Notes: generated by a model not told the origin, from the sequence alone. Counted from the first letter of the stretch, positions 6,604 through 15,166 are shown. The stretch is 64,000 nucleotides of DNA from Streptomyces sp. CB09001 (GCF_003369795.1 NZ_CP026730.1:2418001-2482000); one strand, 5' to 3'. Translations and numbers: made by a program.

Positions 6604-8268
6604 TCACCCCTCATCGAGAACTTCCGGTGCCGGCCGTCGCGCCAACTCCTCGCGCAGGGCCTTGCGGTCCACTTTGCCGTTGGTCGCGGACCGTCGCACG
6701 GCATCCGTCACCACGGCGTGCCGGATCCGCTCGTGCGCTTCCAGCGAGGAGTTGACGGCGGCCAGCAGCGCACCGCACTGCATCGGACCGGAGTCGGACC
6801 GCGCGTCCTTGGGGACGACGAAGGCGACCGGCGTCCGCCCGCGGCTTCCGTCCGGCTGGTCCGCCACCCCCGCCTCGACCACGTCGGGATGCGCCTCCAG
6901 GGCCCGCTCCAGACGCGACGGCGACACCAGGAGGCCGTCGTGCCGGAACACGTCGGCCAGCCGGTCCAGGACGTAGAGGTAGCCGTCCTCGTCCAGCCGG
7001 GCGACGTCACCGGTGGCGAACCACCCCTCGTCGTCGAACGGGCTCAGCTCGGGCCGGTTGACGTAGCCCGTCATCAACTGAGGCCCGTTGATCTGGAGTT
7101 CGCCGACCTCTCCGGGCCCGCGGACCCGTCCGGTCACCGTGTCGACGATGCGGGACCGGCTGCCCGCCACCGGCGGCCCCGCGGATCCGGGACGGGGCTC
7201 CACCGGGCCGTCGGTGTGGGCGAGATGGGTGGACTCCGTGAGGCCGTACCCCTGGAAGACCGGTACCCCGAACCGCTCCGACAGGCCCTTGATGATGTGC
7301 GCCGCGATCGTCTGATTGCCCGCGGCGATCATCCGTACCGTGTCGAAGGCCAGACCGCCTAGCTCCGGCGCGCTCGCCAGCCGCGCCAGGCGGACCGGGA
7401 GGCTGTAGTAGTGGGTGGCACGATGTGCGTTGGCCATGCGCACCGACGACCGGATGTCCGGGTCCGGGCACAGCAACTGGCAGGCGCCCGCCCGCACGGC
7501 GGCGTTCATGTGCATGGGCGACACGATCGGCAGGTGACACATCACGACCGACCGGTCGTCGATCCCGTGCGCGTCCCCGAACTGGGCGGCGTTGGTGCGG
7601 ACGGCATGGTGGGAGACCGCCACTCCCTTGGACGGTCCGGTCGTACCGCTGGTGAACATCACGACGGCCGGGTCCGACCCGTCCGCCACGGGGGTGACGG
7701 ACGCGGGGCCGCCGGCCCGTGCGGTGCTCGTGGGCCCCGGTCCGGCGGCCACCAGTACTCCTCCCTCCCCGGCGTCGTCCCACAGCCGAAGGACATGGGC
7801 CAGCCGCGGCAGCCGGGGCCGCGACGCCTCGACCCGGGTGAAGACCTGCGGGGCGAGGAGGGCGACGACCGCGCCGGACTGCTCGATGACACGCTCGACG
7901 GCGGGATCCGGCAGCAGCGGGTTCATCGGAACCGCGACGGCACCCGCCCTGATCGCCCCGTAGTAGGCGGCCATGAACTCCGGGTGCGGCGCCGAGGACA
8001 CCACCACGGGGGCGCCCCGGCCGGCGATCAACGGGCGCAGCGCCTCCGCGTACCGGGACGCCCTCGCGTCGAGGTCGGCGAACGTCAGCCGGGTCTCCCC
8101 GATCACCGCCGGCCGGTCCGGGTGTGCCGCCGCCGCTGCCGCGAGCAGTCCGTCGACCCGGCCCGCGCTTCCGGGTCCGAGCCCGGGTCCGGGTGCGGGT
8201 CCGGCTGTTCGCCCCTCCGGCTGGGCGTCGGTGACGACGGCTCCCTCGGCGGATGTCCGATCCAGCAT
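6604..8268 (-). CDS. AMP-dependent acyl-CoA synthetase/ligase
   Basis: A 554-residue member of the ANL superfamily. The P-loop A3 motif is FTSGTTGPSKG near residue 205. A5-like QGYGLTEST, A7-like WFATGDVARLDEDGYLYVLDRL and A10-like NGKVDRKAL with the catalytic lysine are all present. Such enzymes activate a carboxylic acid as acyl-AMP and transfer it to CoA or a carrier protein. The substrate cannot be predicted confidently. A low-complexity Pro/Gly stretch (PAPGPGLGPG) precedes the domain. The start at 8268 follows AGGAGGAAG. It is divergent from the SnoaL-like genes and could supply a starter unit or side chain to the local pathway. Confidence 0.88.
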   Translation of the reverse strand: MLDRTSAEGAVVTDAQPEGRTAGPAPGPGLGPGSAGRVDGLLAAAAAAHPDRPAVIGETRLTFADLDARASRYAEALRPLIAGRGAPVVVSSAPHPEFMAAYYGAIRAGAVAVPMNPLLPDPAVERVIEQSGAVVALLAPQVFTRVEASRPRLPRLAHVLRLWDDAGEGGVLVAAGPGPTSTARAGGPASVTPVADGSDPAVVMFTSGTTGPSKGVAVSHHAVRTNAAQFGDAHGIDDRSVVMCHLPIVSPMHMNAAVRAGACQLLCPDPDIRSSVRMANAHRATHYYSLPVRLARLASAPELGGLAFDTVRMIAAGNQTIAAHIIKGLSERFGVPVFQGYGLTESTHLAHTDGPVEPRPGSAGPPVAGSRSRIVDTVTGRVRGPGEVGELQINGPQLMTGYVNRPELSPFDDEGWFATGDVARLDEDGYLYVLDRLADVFRHDGLLVSPSRLERALEAHPDVVEAGVADQPDGSRGRTPVAFVVPKDARSDSGPMQCGALLAAVNSSLEAHERIRHAVVTDAVRRSATNGKVDRKALREELARRPAPEVLDEG

Positions 8269-8499
8269 CTGTCTTCCTCCTGGCCTTCCGAACGATGCTG
8301 CCGCGTCCGCGTGCCCGACAGGGCAGGCGGCAGCACCCCGGACGCTGCTGCCACCGGCTCAAGCCGGGGCCAAGGCCGGGTCAACGCAGGTTCCACGAGG
8401 CCAGGTCCACCGCCCCGGCCCACCTTGACCGAGGGTTGAGCGGACCTTGAGAGACGTCACCGGAGCATGGCGCCACCGAACGCACCGAGAGGACACCCA

Positions 8500-8997
8500 G
8501 TGACCAGCGACTCCATCGCCCCCGTCGCCACCCCCTTCGAAACCCCTTTCGACACCCCCGACACCGCCGTCGACATCGCGCTCTACCACGACATCCAGCA
8601 GTTCTACGTCCGTCAGATGCATGCCGGGGACGGCGGTGACTTCACCGCGTGGGCGGCCAGTTTCACCGAGGACGCCGTCTTCGTCTCCAACGGGCTCCCC
8701 GCTCCGGTGGCCGGGCGCGCCGCCATCGACGCCGCGACCCGCGCCGGTGCGGCCGCCCGCGCCGAACGCGGCGCCACCCATCGGCACGTGGTGACCATGC
8801 TCGACGTCCGGCCGAAGGGCGAACACCGTGCCGAGGCCCGCTCGTACGTCCTGGTCGTGGAAGCGATCCGGGGCGGCGCCACGACAGTGCACGTCAGCAC
8901 CGTCTGCGAGGACCGGCTCGTGCTGCGGGAAGGCCGGTGGCTCGTCGAGGAACGCCGGGTCACCCGGGACGACCGCCCGAAGCGGACTTCCGCCTGA
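8500..8997 (+). CDS. SnoaL-like/NTF2-fold protein A
   Basis: A 165-residue protein of the nuclear transport factor 2 fold: IQQFYVRQMHAGDGGDFTAWAASFTEDAVFVSNG, then HRHVVTMLDV and WLVEERRVTRDD. SnoaL-like proteins act as polyketide cyclases, hydroxylases or dehydratases, but many are uncharacterised. I prefer the GTG at 8500 with GAGAGGA upstream; an ATG at 8467 has a weak site. Two copies of a TPFETPFDTPDT-like low-complexity element open the protein. It is the first of two adjacent paralogs (24-base gap), probably co-transcribed. Confidence 0.75.
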   Translation: MTSDSIAPVATPFETPFDTPDTAVDIALYHDIQQFYVRQMHAGDGGDFTAWAASFTEDAVFVSNGLPAPVAGRAAIDAATRAGAAARAERGATHRHVVTMLDVRPKGEHRAEARSYVLVVEAIRGGATTVHVSTVCEDRLVLREGRWLVEERRVTRDDRPKRTSA

Positions 8998-9021
8998 ACC
9001 GTCGCCCTGGAGGCCCATCCC

Positions 9022-9492
9022 ATGCCCCGCGACACCGCCACCGATACCCACACCGATACCCACACCGACGTCGGCACCCAGGCCGTCGTACTCATCCGTC
9101 TGCAGCAGTTCTACGCGGCCCAGGTACACGCCCTCAACGACGGCGACCACGTCACCTACCGCGGCACCTTCACCACGGACGCCGAATTCGTCCTCGGCGG
9201 CGCCCCGGCTCCGCTGCACGGAGCCGAAGCGATCACCGAGCACAGCCGGTCACTGGCATCCCGGCGATCGGAATCGGGAGACGTCCAGCGGCACCATGTC
9301 ACCATGACCGGCCTGGTGAACCGGCCCGGCACCGCCATCGCCGCCGGGTCCCGCACTCTCATCACCACGACAACACCGCACGGCGCAACCGTTGTCACCG
9401 CGAGCACCACGTGCCTGGACGAGTTCGCCGTGGAGGGCGGCGTCCTGCGTATCCGACGCAGAGTCGTCGTCCGTGACGGAGCCCGTGGGTAG
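9022..9492 (+). CDS. SnoaL-like/NTF2-fold protein B
   Basis: A 156-residue paralog of the preceding gene, with matching elements (RLQQFYAAQVHALNDGDHVTYRGTFTTDAEFVLGG, HHVTMTGLVN, LRIRRRVVVRD). The ATG at 9022 follows GGAGG. The N-terminus holds a THTD repeat encoded by a 12-base tandem repeat (ACCGATACCCAC-type, about 9049-9070), which may vary in length between strains. Two adjacent SnoaL-like paralogs may form a heteromer or act on successive intermediates; both ideas are inference. Confidence 0.75.
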   Translation: MPRDTATDTHTDTHTDVGTQAVVLIRLQQFYAAQVHALNDGDHVTYRGTFTTDAEFVLGGAPAPLHGAEAITEHSRSLASRRSESGDVQRHHVTMTGLVNRPGTAIAAGSRTLITTTTPHGATVVTASTTCLDEFAVEGGVLRIRRRVVVRDGARG

Positions 9493-9561
9493 GCGACGAC
9501 GGTCACCGCCGCCGGGCCGCGTGTCACGGCCGCCTGACCCACACGTCGACGCGGAGCGAAC

Positions 9562-10158
9562 TCACCCAGACGCTGGCCTGATGCCGTCCAGGAGGTACCT
9601 GGTGCGGCGGTCGTAGTCCTCCCGGGCGGGCCGCTCGCCGTGCTTGAGGGCGAGGGCGTTGTCGAGGACGAGTGCGTGGAGGTCGCCCGCCGTGAACTCC
9701 GGCCGCAGCGCGCCCCGGGCCCGCGCCGCTGCGACGATCTCCTCGTTGGCCCCGCTTCCGACCCGGCAGATCTCCATGAGCTGCTCCGAGTGCGGATACG
9801 TCTGCAACAGGACGTCGTTGAAGGCGGGCTGGCGGTACTGGAGGTCGCGGATCGCGGTGAGGTAGTACGCGATCCGCTCGCCGCCGTCGTCGATGGTCCG
9901 CGTGCGGTCGACGACGGCGAACAGCTCACTCGCGACGACCTCCTCGATGACGGCCTCGATGAGCCCGACCCGCCCGCCGAACCGGTTGAAGATCGTGGCC
10001 TTGCTCACCCCTGCCGCCTTGGCGACCTCCTCCAGCGGCACGGTCAGGCCCTGCCCCTGGAAGGCGCCGATCGCGGCGGAGCGGATCTGCTCGGAATTGC
10101 GCCGCGCGTCGGCCCGCAGCCGGGGTTCCGAAGGCACCGCACCGGCCATGGCCCTCAC
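9562..10158 (-). CDS. TetR family transcriptional regulator
   Basis: A 198-residue TetR repressor. The HTH spans about 20-65 (IRSAAIGAFQGQGLTVPLEEVAKAAGVSKATIFNRFGG), followed by an alpha-helical ligand domain of the PsrA/SCO-type C-terminal class. I chose the GTG at 10158 preceded by GGAAGGG; an ATG at 10149 is possible. It is divergent from an NmrA-like oxidoreductase, and a perfect palindromic operator sits in the 113-base gap, so it most likely represses that gene and itself. The ligand is unknown. Confidence 0.88.
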   Translation of the reverse strand: MRAMAGAVPSEPRLRADARRNSEQIRSAAIGAFQGQGLTVPLEEVAKAAGVSKATIFNRFGGRVGLIEAVIEEVVASELFAVVDRTRTIDDGGERIAYYLTAIRDLQYRQPAFNDVLLQTYPHSEQLMEICRVGSGANEEIVAAARARGALRPEFTAGDLHALVLDNALALKHGERPAREDYDRRTRYLLDGIRPASG

Positions 10159-10187
10159 CGTCCCTTCCTGTCCTCACCATCACAACT

Positions 10188-10202
10188 TGACTCGTCGAGT
10201 CA
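10188..10202. promoter_or_regulatory. Perfect TetR-type operator
   Basis: TGACTCG-T-CGAGTCA is a perfect 7-1-7 inverted repeat. It lies 30 bases upstream of the TetR start and 70 bases before the NmrA-like start. Its size and location fit a TetR dimer site controlling both divergent genes. Confidence 0.65.
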
Positions 10203-10271
10203 GCTTACCTACGGTCGTCGGCAGAAGAGAAGGTGACCCCTGTGGTCAACTTACGCGGGAAGGCCAAGACC

Positions 10272-11126
10272 ATGATCGTTGTGACCGGCGCCACCGGTGG
10301 GCTGGGCGGCGCCACCGTCGAGCACCTCCTCAGGCGCGTACCCGCCGACCGGATCGGCGTCAGCGTTCGCGACACCGCCAAGGCGCGGCACCTCGCCGAC
10401 CGCGGCGTGCGCGTGCGGCAGGGCTCCTACGAGGACCCGGCCGCGCTGCGCGACTCGTTCGCCGGTGCCGAGCAGGTCCTTCTGGTCTCCGGCAACGACC
10501 CGGCCGCCGACATCGTCGGCCTGCACCGCAATGCCGTCGAAGCCGCGGTCGCGGCCGGCGTCCGGCGGATCGTCTACACGAGCCAGCAGGGCGCCGTCCC
10601 CGGCAACCCGTACCCGCCGTCGGACCTCCACATCGCCACGGAGGCGATCCTCGGCGACTCCGGAGTCGCCTGGACCGCACTGCGCAACGGCGCCTACGGC
10701 CCGCTCGACCAGGTCCTCGGCCCGTGGCAGCGGACCGGCGTGATCGCCAAGCCGGAGGACGGCCCCGTCCCGTACACCGACCGTGACGACATCGCCGAGG
10801 CCACCGCGGTCGTCCTCGCCGGTGACCGTCCCCTCGACGGCCCGGTGAACCTCACCGCGCCGACCGCCGTCACCTTCGACGACCTCGCCAGGACCGCCTC
10901 CGGCCTCACCGGTCGCAGCGTCGAGCGCGTAGTCCTGGACGACGACCAATGGATCGCCGACCACATCGCGACCGGCGTACCGGAGCAGATGGCCCGGCTG
11001 ATGCTCACCTACTACCAGGCAGCCCGCGCGGGCTACTTCGCCGAGGCCGACCCCCTGCTGGCCGAACTCCTCGGCCGCGAGCCCCGCACCGTCGCGGACC
11101 GGCTCGCGGCCGACATGGCCGCCTGA
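10272..11126 (+). CDS. NmrA-like NAD(P)-binding oxidoreductase (SDR superfamily)
   Basis: A 284-residue atypical short-chain dehydrogenase. The protein starts directly at the Rossmann motif (MIVVTGATGGLGGATVEHLL), which favours the ATG at 10272 preceded by GGGAAGG; in-frame GTGs at 10233 and 10242 also exist. Later elements (VRRIVYTSQQGA, DIAEATAVVL, the YY pair near the end) match the QOR2/NmrA-like group of quinone or redox-sensing reductases. It lacks an obvious complete YxxxK catalytic pair. The TetR operator upstream suggests induction by a small molecule, perhaps an electrophile or quinone. Confidence 0.85.
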   Translation: MIVVTGATGGLGGATVEHLLRRVPADRIGVSVRDTAKARHLADRGVRVRQGSYEDPAALRDSFAGAEQVLLVSGNDPAADIVGLHRNAVEAAVAAGVRRIVYTSQQGAVPGNPYPPSDLHIATEAILGDSGVAWTALRNGAYGPLDQVLGPWQRTGVIAKPEDGPVPYTDRDDIAEATAVVLAGDRPLDGPVNLTAPTAVTFDDLARTASGLTGRSVERVVLDDDQWIADHIATGVPEQMARLMLTYYQAARAGYFAEADPLLAELLGREPRTVADRLAADMAA

Positions 11127-11253
11127 TCGCCGATCCGGCCAGGTCTACCTGCCCCTGGCGGCTGTGCGGTGCGCGCCGCACTTCCGACACCCGCTGCGGC
11201 GCCCGCCCGGCGGCCGTACCGTCGAACCCAACGGCCACCGAGGAGGGCTTCCG

Positions 11254-11820
11254 ATGCGCAGAGTGACCTATTCGATGAACGTGTCCCTCGACGGCTACAT
11301 CGTCGACGCGAGCGGCGACATCGACTGGAGCGACCCGGACGAGGCGGTCTTCCGGTACTGGACGGACGAGCTCCGCGAGACCGGCGCCCACCTGCTGGGG
11401 CGGCGGCTGTACGAGACGATGCTGTACTGGGAGACCGCCGAGCAGGACGAGTCGCTCGGCGCCGCGGAGCTGGAGTGGGCCGCGCTGTGGAAGGCGCTGC
11501 CGAAGGTGGTGTTCTCCAGGACGCTGACGACGGTGCGGGGCACCAACACCCGCCTGGCCTCCGGCACCCTGGCGGAGGAGATCGAGCGCTGGCGGGCGGA
11601 ACCCGGCGAGGGCGACATCTCCATCGGCGGCGCGACCCTCGCCGCCGAGGCCTCCGACGCCGGCCTGATCGACGAGTACCGGGCCGTGGTCCACCCGGTG
11701 CTGGTCGGCGGCGGCACCCCGTTCTTCCCGCACCACGGACGCAGGGTGAACCTCGAACTCGTCGAGTCCCGCACCTTCGGCCGGAACGTCATCCTCCTCC
11801 GCCACCACGTGGCCCGCTGA
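11254..11820 (+). CDS. Dihydrofolate reductase-like (RibD C-terminal domain) protein
   Basis: A 188-residue protein of the RibD-C/DHFR fold: MRRVTYSMNVSLDGYIVDASGDIDW at the start, LLGRRLYETMLYWET, ISIGGATLAAEA, and VVHPVLVGGGTPFFP near the end. These stand-alone proteins are NADPH-dependent reductases of mostly unknown substrate and are very common in Streptomyces. The ATG at 11254 follows AGGAGGG. It is convergent with the ATPase gene downstream (9-base gap) and has no obvious operon partners. Confidence 0.85.
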   Translation: MRRVTYSMNVSLDGYIVDASGDIDWSDPDEAVFRYWTDELRETGAHLLGRRLYETMLYWETAEQDESLGAAELEWAALWKALPKVVFSRTLTTVRGTNTRLASGTLAEEIERWRAEPGEGDISIGGATLAAEASDAGLIDEYRAVVHPVLVGGGTPFFPHHGRRVNLELVESRTFGRNVILLRHHVAR

Positions 11821-11829
11821 CCCACCCCG

Positions 11830-12240
11830 TCAAGCCACACCCAGCTCGCACCACACATATTTGCCCCTGTTCCCCTCGCGGGCCAGCGGCTGCCACCCCC
11901 ACACGTCCGCACACGCCCGGACCAACGCCAGCCCCCGCCCGTCCTCCCGGTCGGCTGCCCGGTCGAACGGCTGCGGGGGCTGGGGCGGCGAGGGATCCGC
12001 GTCCCAGGCGCCCAGCCGAAGCACTCCGCCCCCGGACCAGCGGACCCGTAGTGCGGCCGGCCCCTTGGTGTGCCGCACGGCGTTGGACACCAGCTCCGTC
12101 GCGAGCAGTTCGGCGAGATCGACCATCCGGATCAGCCCGTGCACCGTCAGGATCAGTCGCAGGGTCCGACGGCAGACGGTCACGGCTCTGGGGTCGTTCG
12201 GGATGTAGAGGGAGTACTCCCACGCATCATTTTCAGGCAT
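11830..12240 (-). CDS. HATPase_c anti-sigma-like regulatory ATPase (cassette 1)
   Basis: A 136-residue single-domain GHKL ATPase of the RsbW/SpoIIAB type. It has the N-box helix with ELLATELVSNAVRHTKGP, the G1-like LGAWDADPSPP region and the G2-like ADREDGRGLALVRACADVWG. In Streptomyces such stand-alone ATPases often sit beside XRE-DUF5753 and DUF397 genes in AbaA/WhiJ-like clusters that influence development and antibiotic production. Here it is divergent from the XRE gene at 12464, exactly as in the second cassette near 62 kb. Its partner (sigma factor or other) is not identifiable from sequence. Confidence 0.85.
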   Translation of the reverse strand: MPENDAWEYSLYIPNDPRAVTVCRRTLRLILTVHGLIRMVDLAELLATELVSNAVRHTKGPAALRVRWSGGGVLRLGAWDADPSPPQPPQPFDRAADREDGRGLALVRACADVWGWQPLAREGNRGKYVWCELGVA

Positions 12241-12333
12241 GCCGGTTCCCTTCGGGGACGGGGCGGATGGACGCGGTGCCGGTGTCTATGCCGCACTGCC
12301 ATGACAGGGCAAAGCGGTGCACTTCCGGCGCCC

Positions 12334-12348
12334 CTCAGTTGCACTGAG
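12334..12348. promoter_or_regulatory. Dyad with shared AGTTGCACTGA motif (cassette 1)
   Basis: CTCAG-TTGCA-CTGAG forms a 5-5-5 inverted repeat in the divergent region between the ATPase and XRE genes. Its core AGTTGCACTGA (12337-12347) recurs with one change in the equivalent region of cassette 2 (61988-61998). It is a candidate site for the XRE-DUF5753 protein. Confidence 0.4.
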
Positions 12349-12463
12349 TGCGTCTGACGTCACCGACAGTAGGGCATATATTTATGACGCAGCAAGGAGG
12401 TCACGTAACATTGCCTCGAACGGGCTGCTTGCGAGCGGCCGTTGAACACGGAGGAGACGAGAC

Positions 12464-13315
12464 GTGCCGCCCAGACGCACTCCCACGGCACGCCAGGAGC
12501 GCCTAGGGATCGAACTGCGCAAGATGCGGGAAGCCGCAGGCCTCAAGGCGACCGAGGCAGCGAGCCTCCTCGGCGTGAACTCCGTTCAGATCAGTCAGAT
12601 CGAATCCGGCATCGCAGGTGTGAGCGAGGAGCGCCTGCGGCGCCTTGCCGCGCACTACGCCTGTGCGGACGAGGACCTGATCGCAGCACTGGTGACGATG
12701 GCCACCGGTCGCGCCAACGGATGGTGGGAGGAGTACCGGGGAACACTGCCCCACCCCTTCCTGGACCTCTCGGAGTTGGAGCATCACGCGTCTCTTCGAT
12801 GGGACGTGGACTTTCTGCACGTGCCGGGGCTTTTGCAGACGGCGGAGTACGCTCGCGCCCTCTTCTCCTACGTCAACCCGCAGTTCTCAGGCGAAGAGAT
12901 CCAGCGCTGGGTGGATCACCGCATGAAGCGCAGGGTCATTGTCGAGCACCCGCAGCCGATCCCGTACGAAGCCGTCATCCATGAAGCGGCCTTGCGCATC
13001 AAGGTGGTCGACGAGGCTGGAATGAGGACTCAGCTCGCCCACATCCTGAGCCTCTCCGAATCCGACCACGTGACCGTACGCGTCATCCCCTTCGCCGTGA
13101 ACGGCTTCGCAGGCGCGGGTAGCGCGATGGTGTACGCGGGCGGACCCGTCCCCCAACTGGACACAGTCGTCCGCGACACACCACATGGCACCGTCTTTGT
13201 TGACGCAGCAGCTCAACTGAGCCACCTTCGCACGTTGTTCCGCAGGGTGGAAGAAGTAGCCTTCGAGCCAGAGCGTTCCCGTGAGTTCATTCACCGGCTG
13301 GCGAAGGAGCTGTGA
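12464..13315 (+). CDS. XRE-family regulator with DUF5753 (WhiJ-like, cassette 1)
   Basis: A 283-residue protein. The N-terminal helix-turn-helix spans about 15-70 (LGIELRKMREAAGLKATEAASLLGVNSVQISQIESG). A DUF5753 domain follows with its usual landmarks: FLHVPGLLQTAEYARALF, VDHRMKRRVIVE, HEAALRI, VRVIPFAVNGFAGAGSAMVYA. The GTG at 12464 follows GGAGGAG. The DUF397 gene starts 5 bases after the stop, a standard pairing. Family proteins include WhiJ, which acts in aerial development; this copy's role is inferred only from the pairing. The ligand bound by DUF5753 is unknown. Confidence 0.88.
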   Translation: MPPRRTPTARQERLGIELRKMREAAGLKATEAASLLGVNSVQISQIESGIAGVSEERLRRLAAHYACADEDLIAALVTMATGRANGWWEEYRGTLPHPFLDLSELEHHASLRWDVDFLHVPGLLQTAEYARALFSYVNPQFSGEEIQRWVDHRMKRRVIVEHPQPIPYEAVIHEAALRIKVVDEAGMRTQLAHILSLSESDHVTVRVIPFAVNGFAGAGSAMVYAGGPVPQLDTVVRDTPHGTVFVDAAAQLSHLRTLFRRVEEVAFEPERSREFIHRLAKEL

Positions 13316-13319
13316 CCCG

Positions 13320-13520
13320 ATGACGCGCGGCGCATGGAAGAAGTCGTCCTACTCCGGCGGCGGTGAAGGCAACGCCTGCGTGGAGGTCGCCCTCGACCAC
13401 CCCCACATAGCCGTCCGCGACTCGAAGGCCCCCACCCGGGCCGTGCTCACCTTTCCCGCCCCCGCCTTCGCCGCTTTCCTCACCGGAGTAGTCAGTCCGG
13501 GGATGCCAACGCATCCGTGA
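13320..13520 (+). CDS. DUF397 protein (cassette 1)
   Basis: A 66-residue DUF397 protein showing the family pattern WKKSSYSGGGEGNACVEVA, then IAVRDSKAP and a hydrophobic end FPAPAFAAFLTGV. DUF397 proteins are small partners of the preceding XRE-DUF5753 regulators, sometimes described as antitoxin- or modulator-like. The ATG at 13320 lies just after the XRE stop (4 bases between), so the two are coupled. Confidence 0.88.
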   Translation: MTRGAWKKSSYSGGGEGNACVEVALDHPHIAVRDSKAPTRAVLTFPAPAFAAFLTGVVSPGMPTHP

Positions 13521-13577
13521 TGAGCGGGCGCCGGACTGCGCTGCCCGACCGTACGCGTGTCCGGCGCGGTCACCCGG

Positions 13578-14435
13578 TCATGCGGTGGCGGTCGGGCGGG
13601 TCGCCGTGGCCAGCCAGGACGTGCTGAGGAGCCGGACCGTGCCGTCGGTCGCCTCGTGCGTGCGCAGATGGTCCGTCAGGATGCCGCGGGCGCGGGCCCG
13701 CGCGGTCGGGGCGGCCCGGTCCATGAGGTGGCGGCCGGGGCCCGTGCCCAGGAGGAAGTCCGCCGCGTCCTCGGCGTCCCGCCCCCACGTCCCGTAGGCC
13801 TGGACCTGGTTGACGTCGATGGAGACGAAGCCCGCCGCGGTGAGGACGTCGCCGATGCGGTCCGGGGCGGCCAGGGAGAACATGCCGGGCAGGCCGGGCT
13901 GTCCGAAGTCGCCGACCGGCAGGACGTCACGCAGTGACGCCATCGCCGTGACCCAGTCGTTGAGCGTCGCGTCGGCCGGGCAGACGAAGGCCAGGCGCCC
14001 GCCGGGGCGCAGTGCCCGGCCGATGTTGCCGAAGGCGGCCACGGGGTCGGCGAAGAACATCACCCCGTAGCGGCTGACCGCCGCGTCGAAGGCACCCGCG
14101 TCGAAGGGGTGCACCTGTGCGTCGCCCTGCGCGAAGGAGACGTTCGCGACGCCTTCCCGCTCGGCGCGGCTCCTGGCCTCGGCCAGCATCGGGCCGGACA
14201 GGTCGAGGCCCAGCGCGTGTCCCCGGGAGGCCCGCAGCGCGGCGAGCCGGGTGGTCTGGCCCGAGCCGCAACCGAGGTCGAGGACCCGGGCCTCTGCCGT
14301 GATACCGGCGGCGTCGAGGAGGGGCTCGTTGAAGCCCTCGTTGACGGCGTTCCAGCGGTCCTGGTTGCGGGCCCAGTGGGCTCCTTCCGGACCGTTCCAC
14401 GCTTGAGCCTGCTCGGTGTTGACGGTGTCCGGCAC
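13578..14435 (-). CDS. Class I SAM-dependent methyltransferase
   Basis: A 285-residue methyltransferase of the methyltransf_11/25 type. Motif I is VLDLGCGSGQTT near residue 52, motif II LGLDLSGPML, then NVSFAQGDAQVHPF and the motif III region LRPGGRLAFVCP. The substrate is unknown. The GTG at 14435 follows AGGAGG. It is divergent from a TetR gene with two strong operator-like palindromes in between, so it is most likely the TetR target. Confidence 0.85.
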   Translation of the reverse strand: MPDTVNTEQAQAWNGPEGAHWARNQDRWNAVNEGFNEPLLDAAGITAEARVLDLGCGSGQTTRLAALRASRGHALGLDLSGPMLAEARSRAEREGVANVSFAQGDAQVHPFDAGAFDAAVSRYGVMFFADPVAAFGNIGRALRPGGRLAFVCPADATLNDWVTAMASLRDVLPVGDFGQPGLPGMFSLAAPDRIGDVLTAAGFVSIDVNQVQAYGTWGRDAEDAADFLLGTGPGRHLMDRAAPTARARARGILTDHLRTHEATDGTVRLLSTSWLATATRPTATA

Positions 14436-14463
14436 AGGTGCCTCCTGGGTGGACGACGGATAA

Positions 14464-14498
14464 TGGGCGTGCGCCCAAACAGTATGGGCAAGCGCCCA
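14464..14498. promoter_or_regulatory. Tandem TetR operators
   Basis: Two closely related dyads are present: TGGGCGTGCGCCCA (14464-14477, 6-2-6 perfect) and TGGGCAAGCGCCCA (14485-14498, 5-4-5). Their centres are 21 bases apart, two helical turns, so both face the same side of the DNA. They lie between the methyltransferase and TetR starts. Confidence 0.7.
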
Positions 14499-14572
14499 AA
14501 CCCCGCAATCCCGTTACCATCCACGGGGTCGAGCCCAGCCGGGGCGACCGATCCGGGACGAATGAGGGACCC

Positions 14573-15166
14573 ATGGCACCGCGCGGAGTGGCGACACCGG
14601 ACGTACGCGAGCGGCTCTTCGCGGCGGCCGAGCGCATCGTGGAGCGGGACGGCCCCGGCGCGCTCACCAGCCGGGCGGTCACCACCGAAGCGGGCTGCGC
14701 CAAGGGACTGCTGCACGCGCACTTCGCCGGGTTCGACGGATTCGTGGCCGAGCTGTGCCTGGACCGGTTCGCGAAGACGGCGACGAAGGCGCGGGCCCTG
14801 TCCGGGATAGCCGGGCACGGCACGGTGGAGCGGAACCTGAACACCGTCGCTCTCGCCCTGTTCGACTCCGGCGGCCTCGCCCTGTCCGGCCTCGCCATGA
14901 CCCGCCCGGCCGCCACGCTGGGCATCCGCGAGGCGCTGGAGAGGGGCGCGCCGGGCTTCACCGCGATCGAGGAGGCCATTGCCGACTACCTGGAGGCCGA
15001 GCGGGAGCTCGGCCGCGTGGCGCGGACCGTCGACCCGCCCTCGGTGGCCCTCGCCGTCGTCGGCACCGCCCACCATCTCCTGATGACCGGCCGGCCGGGC
15101 GCGGCCGATCCGCGCCCGCTGGTGACCCGCCTGATCACCACGCTGGTGAACGTCCCTACCTCGTGA
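14573..15166 (+). CDS. TetR family transcriptional regulator
   Basis: A 197-residue TetR repressor with HTH about 12-55 (RLFAAAERIVERDGPGALTSRAVTTEAGCAKGLLHAHFAG) and a helical ligand domain. The ATG at 14573 follows GAGGGA; the frame stays open far upstream, but there it runs through the operators. It likely represses the divergent methyltransferase gene and itself through the tandem palindromes. Confidence 0.87.
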   Translation: MAPRGVATPDVRERLFAAAERIVERDGPGALTSRAVTTEAGCAKGLLHAHFAGFDGFVAELCLDRFAKTATKARALSGIAGHGTVERNLNTVALALFDSGGLALSGLAMTRPAATLGIREALERGAPGFTAIEEAIADYLEAERELGRVARTVDPPSVALAVVGTAHHLLMTGRPGAADPRPLVTRLITTLVNVPTS

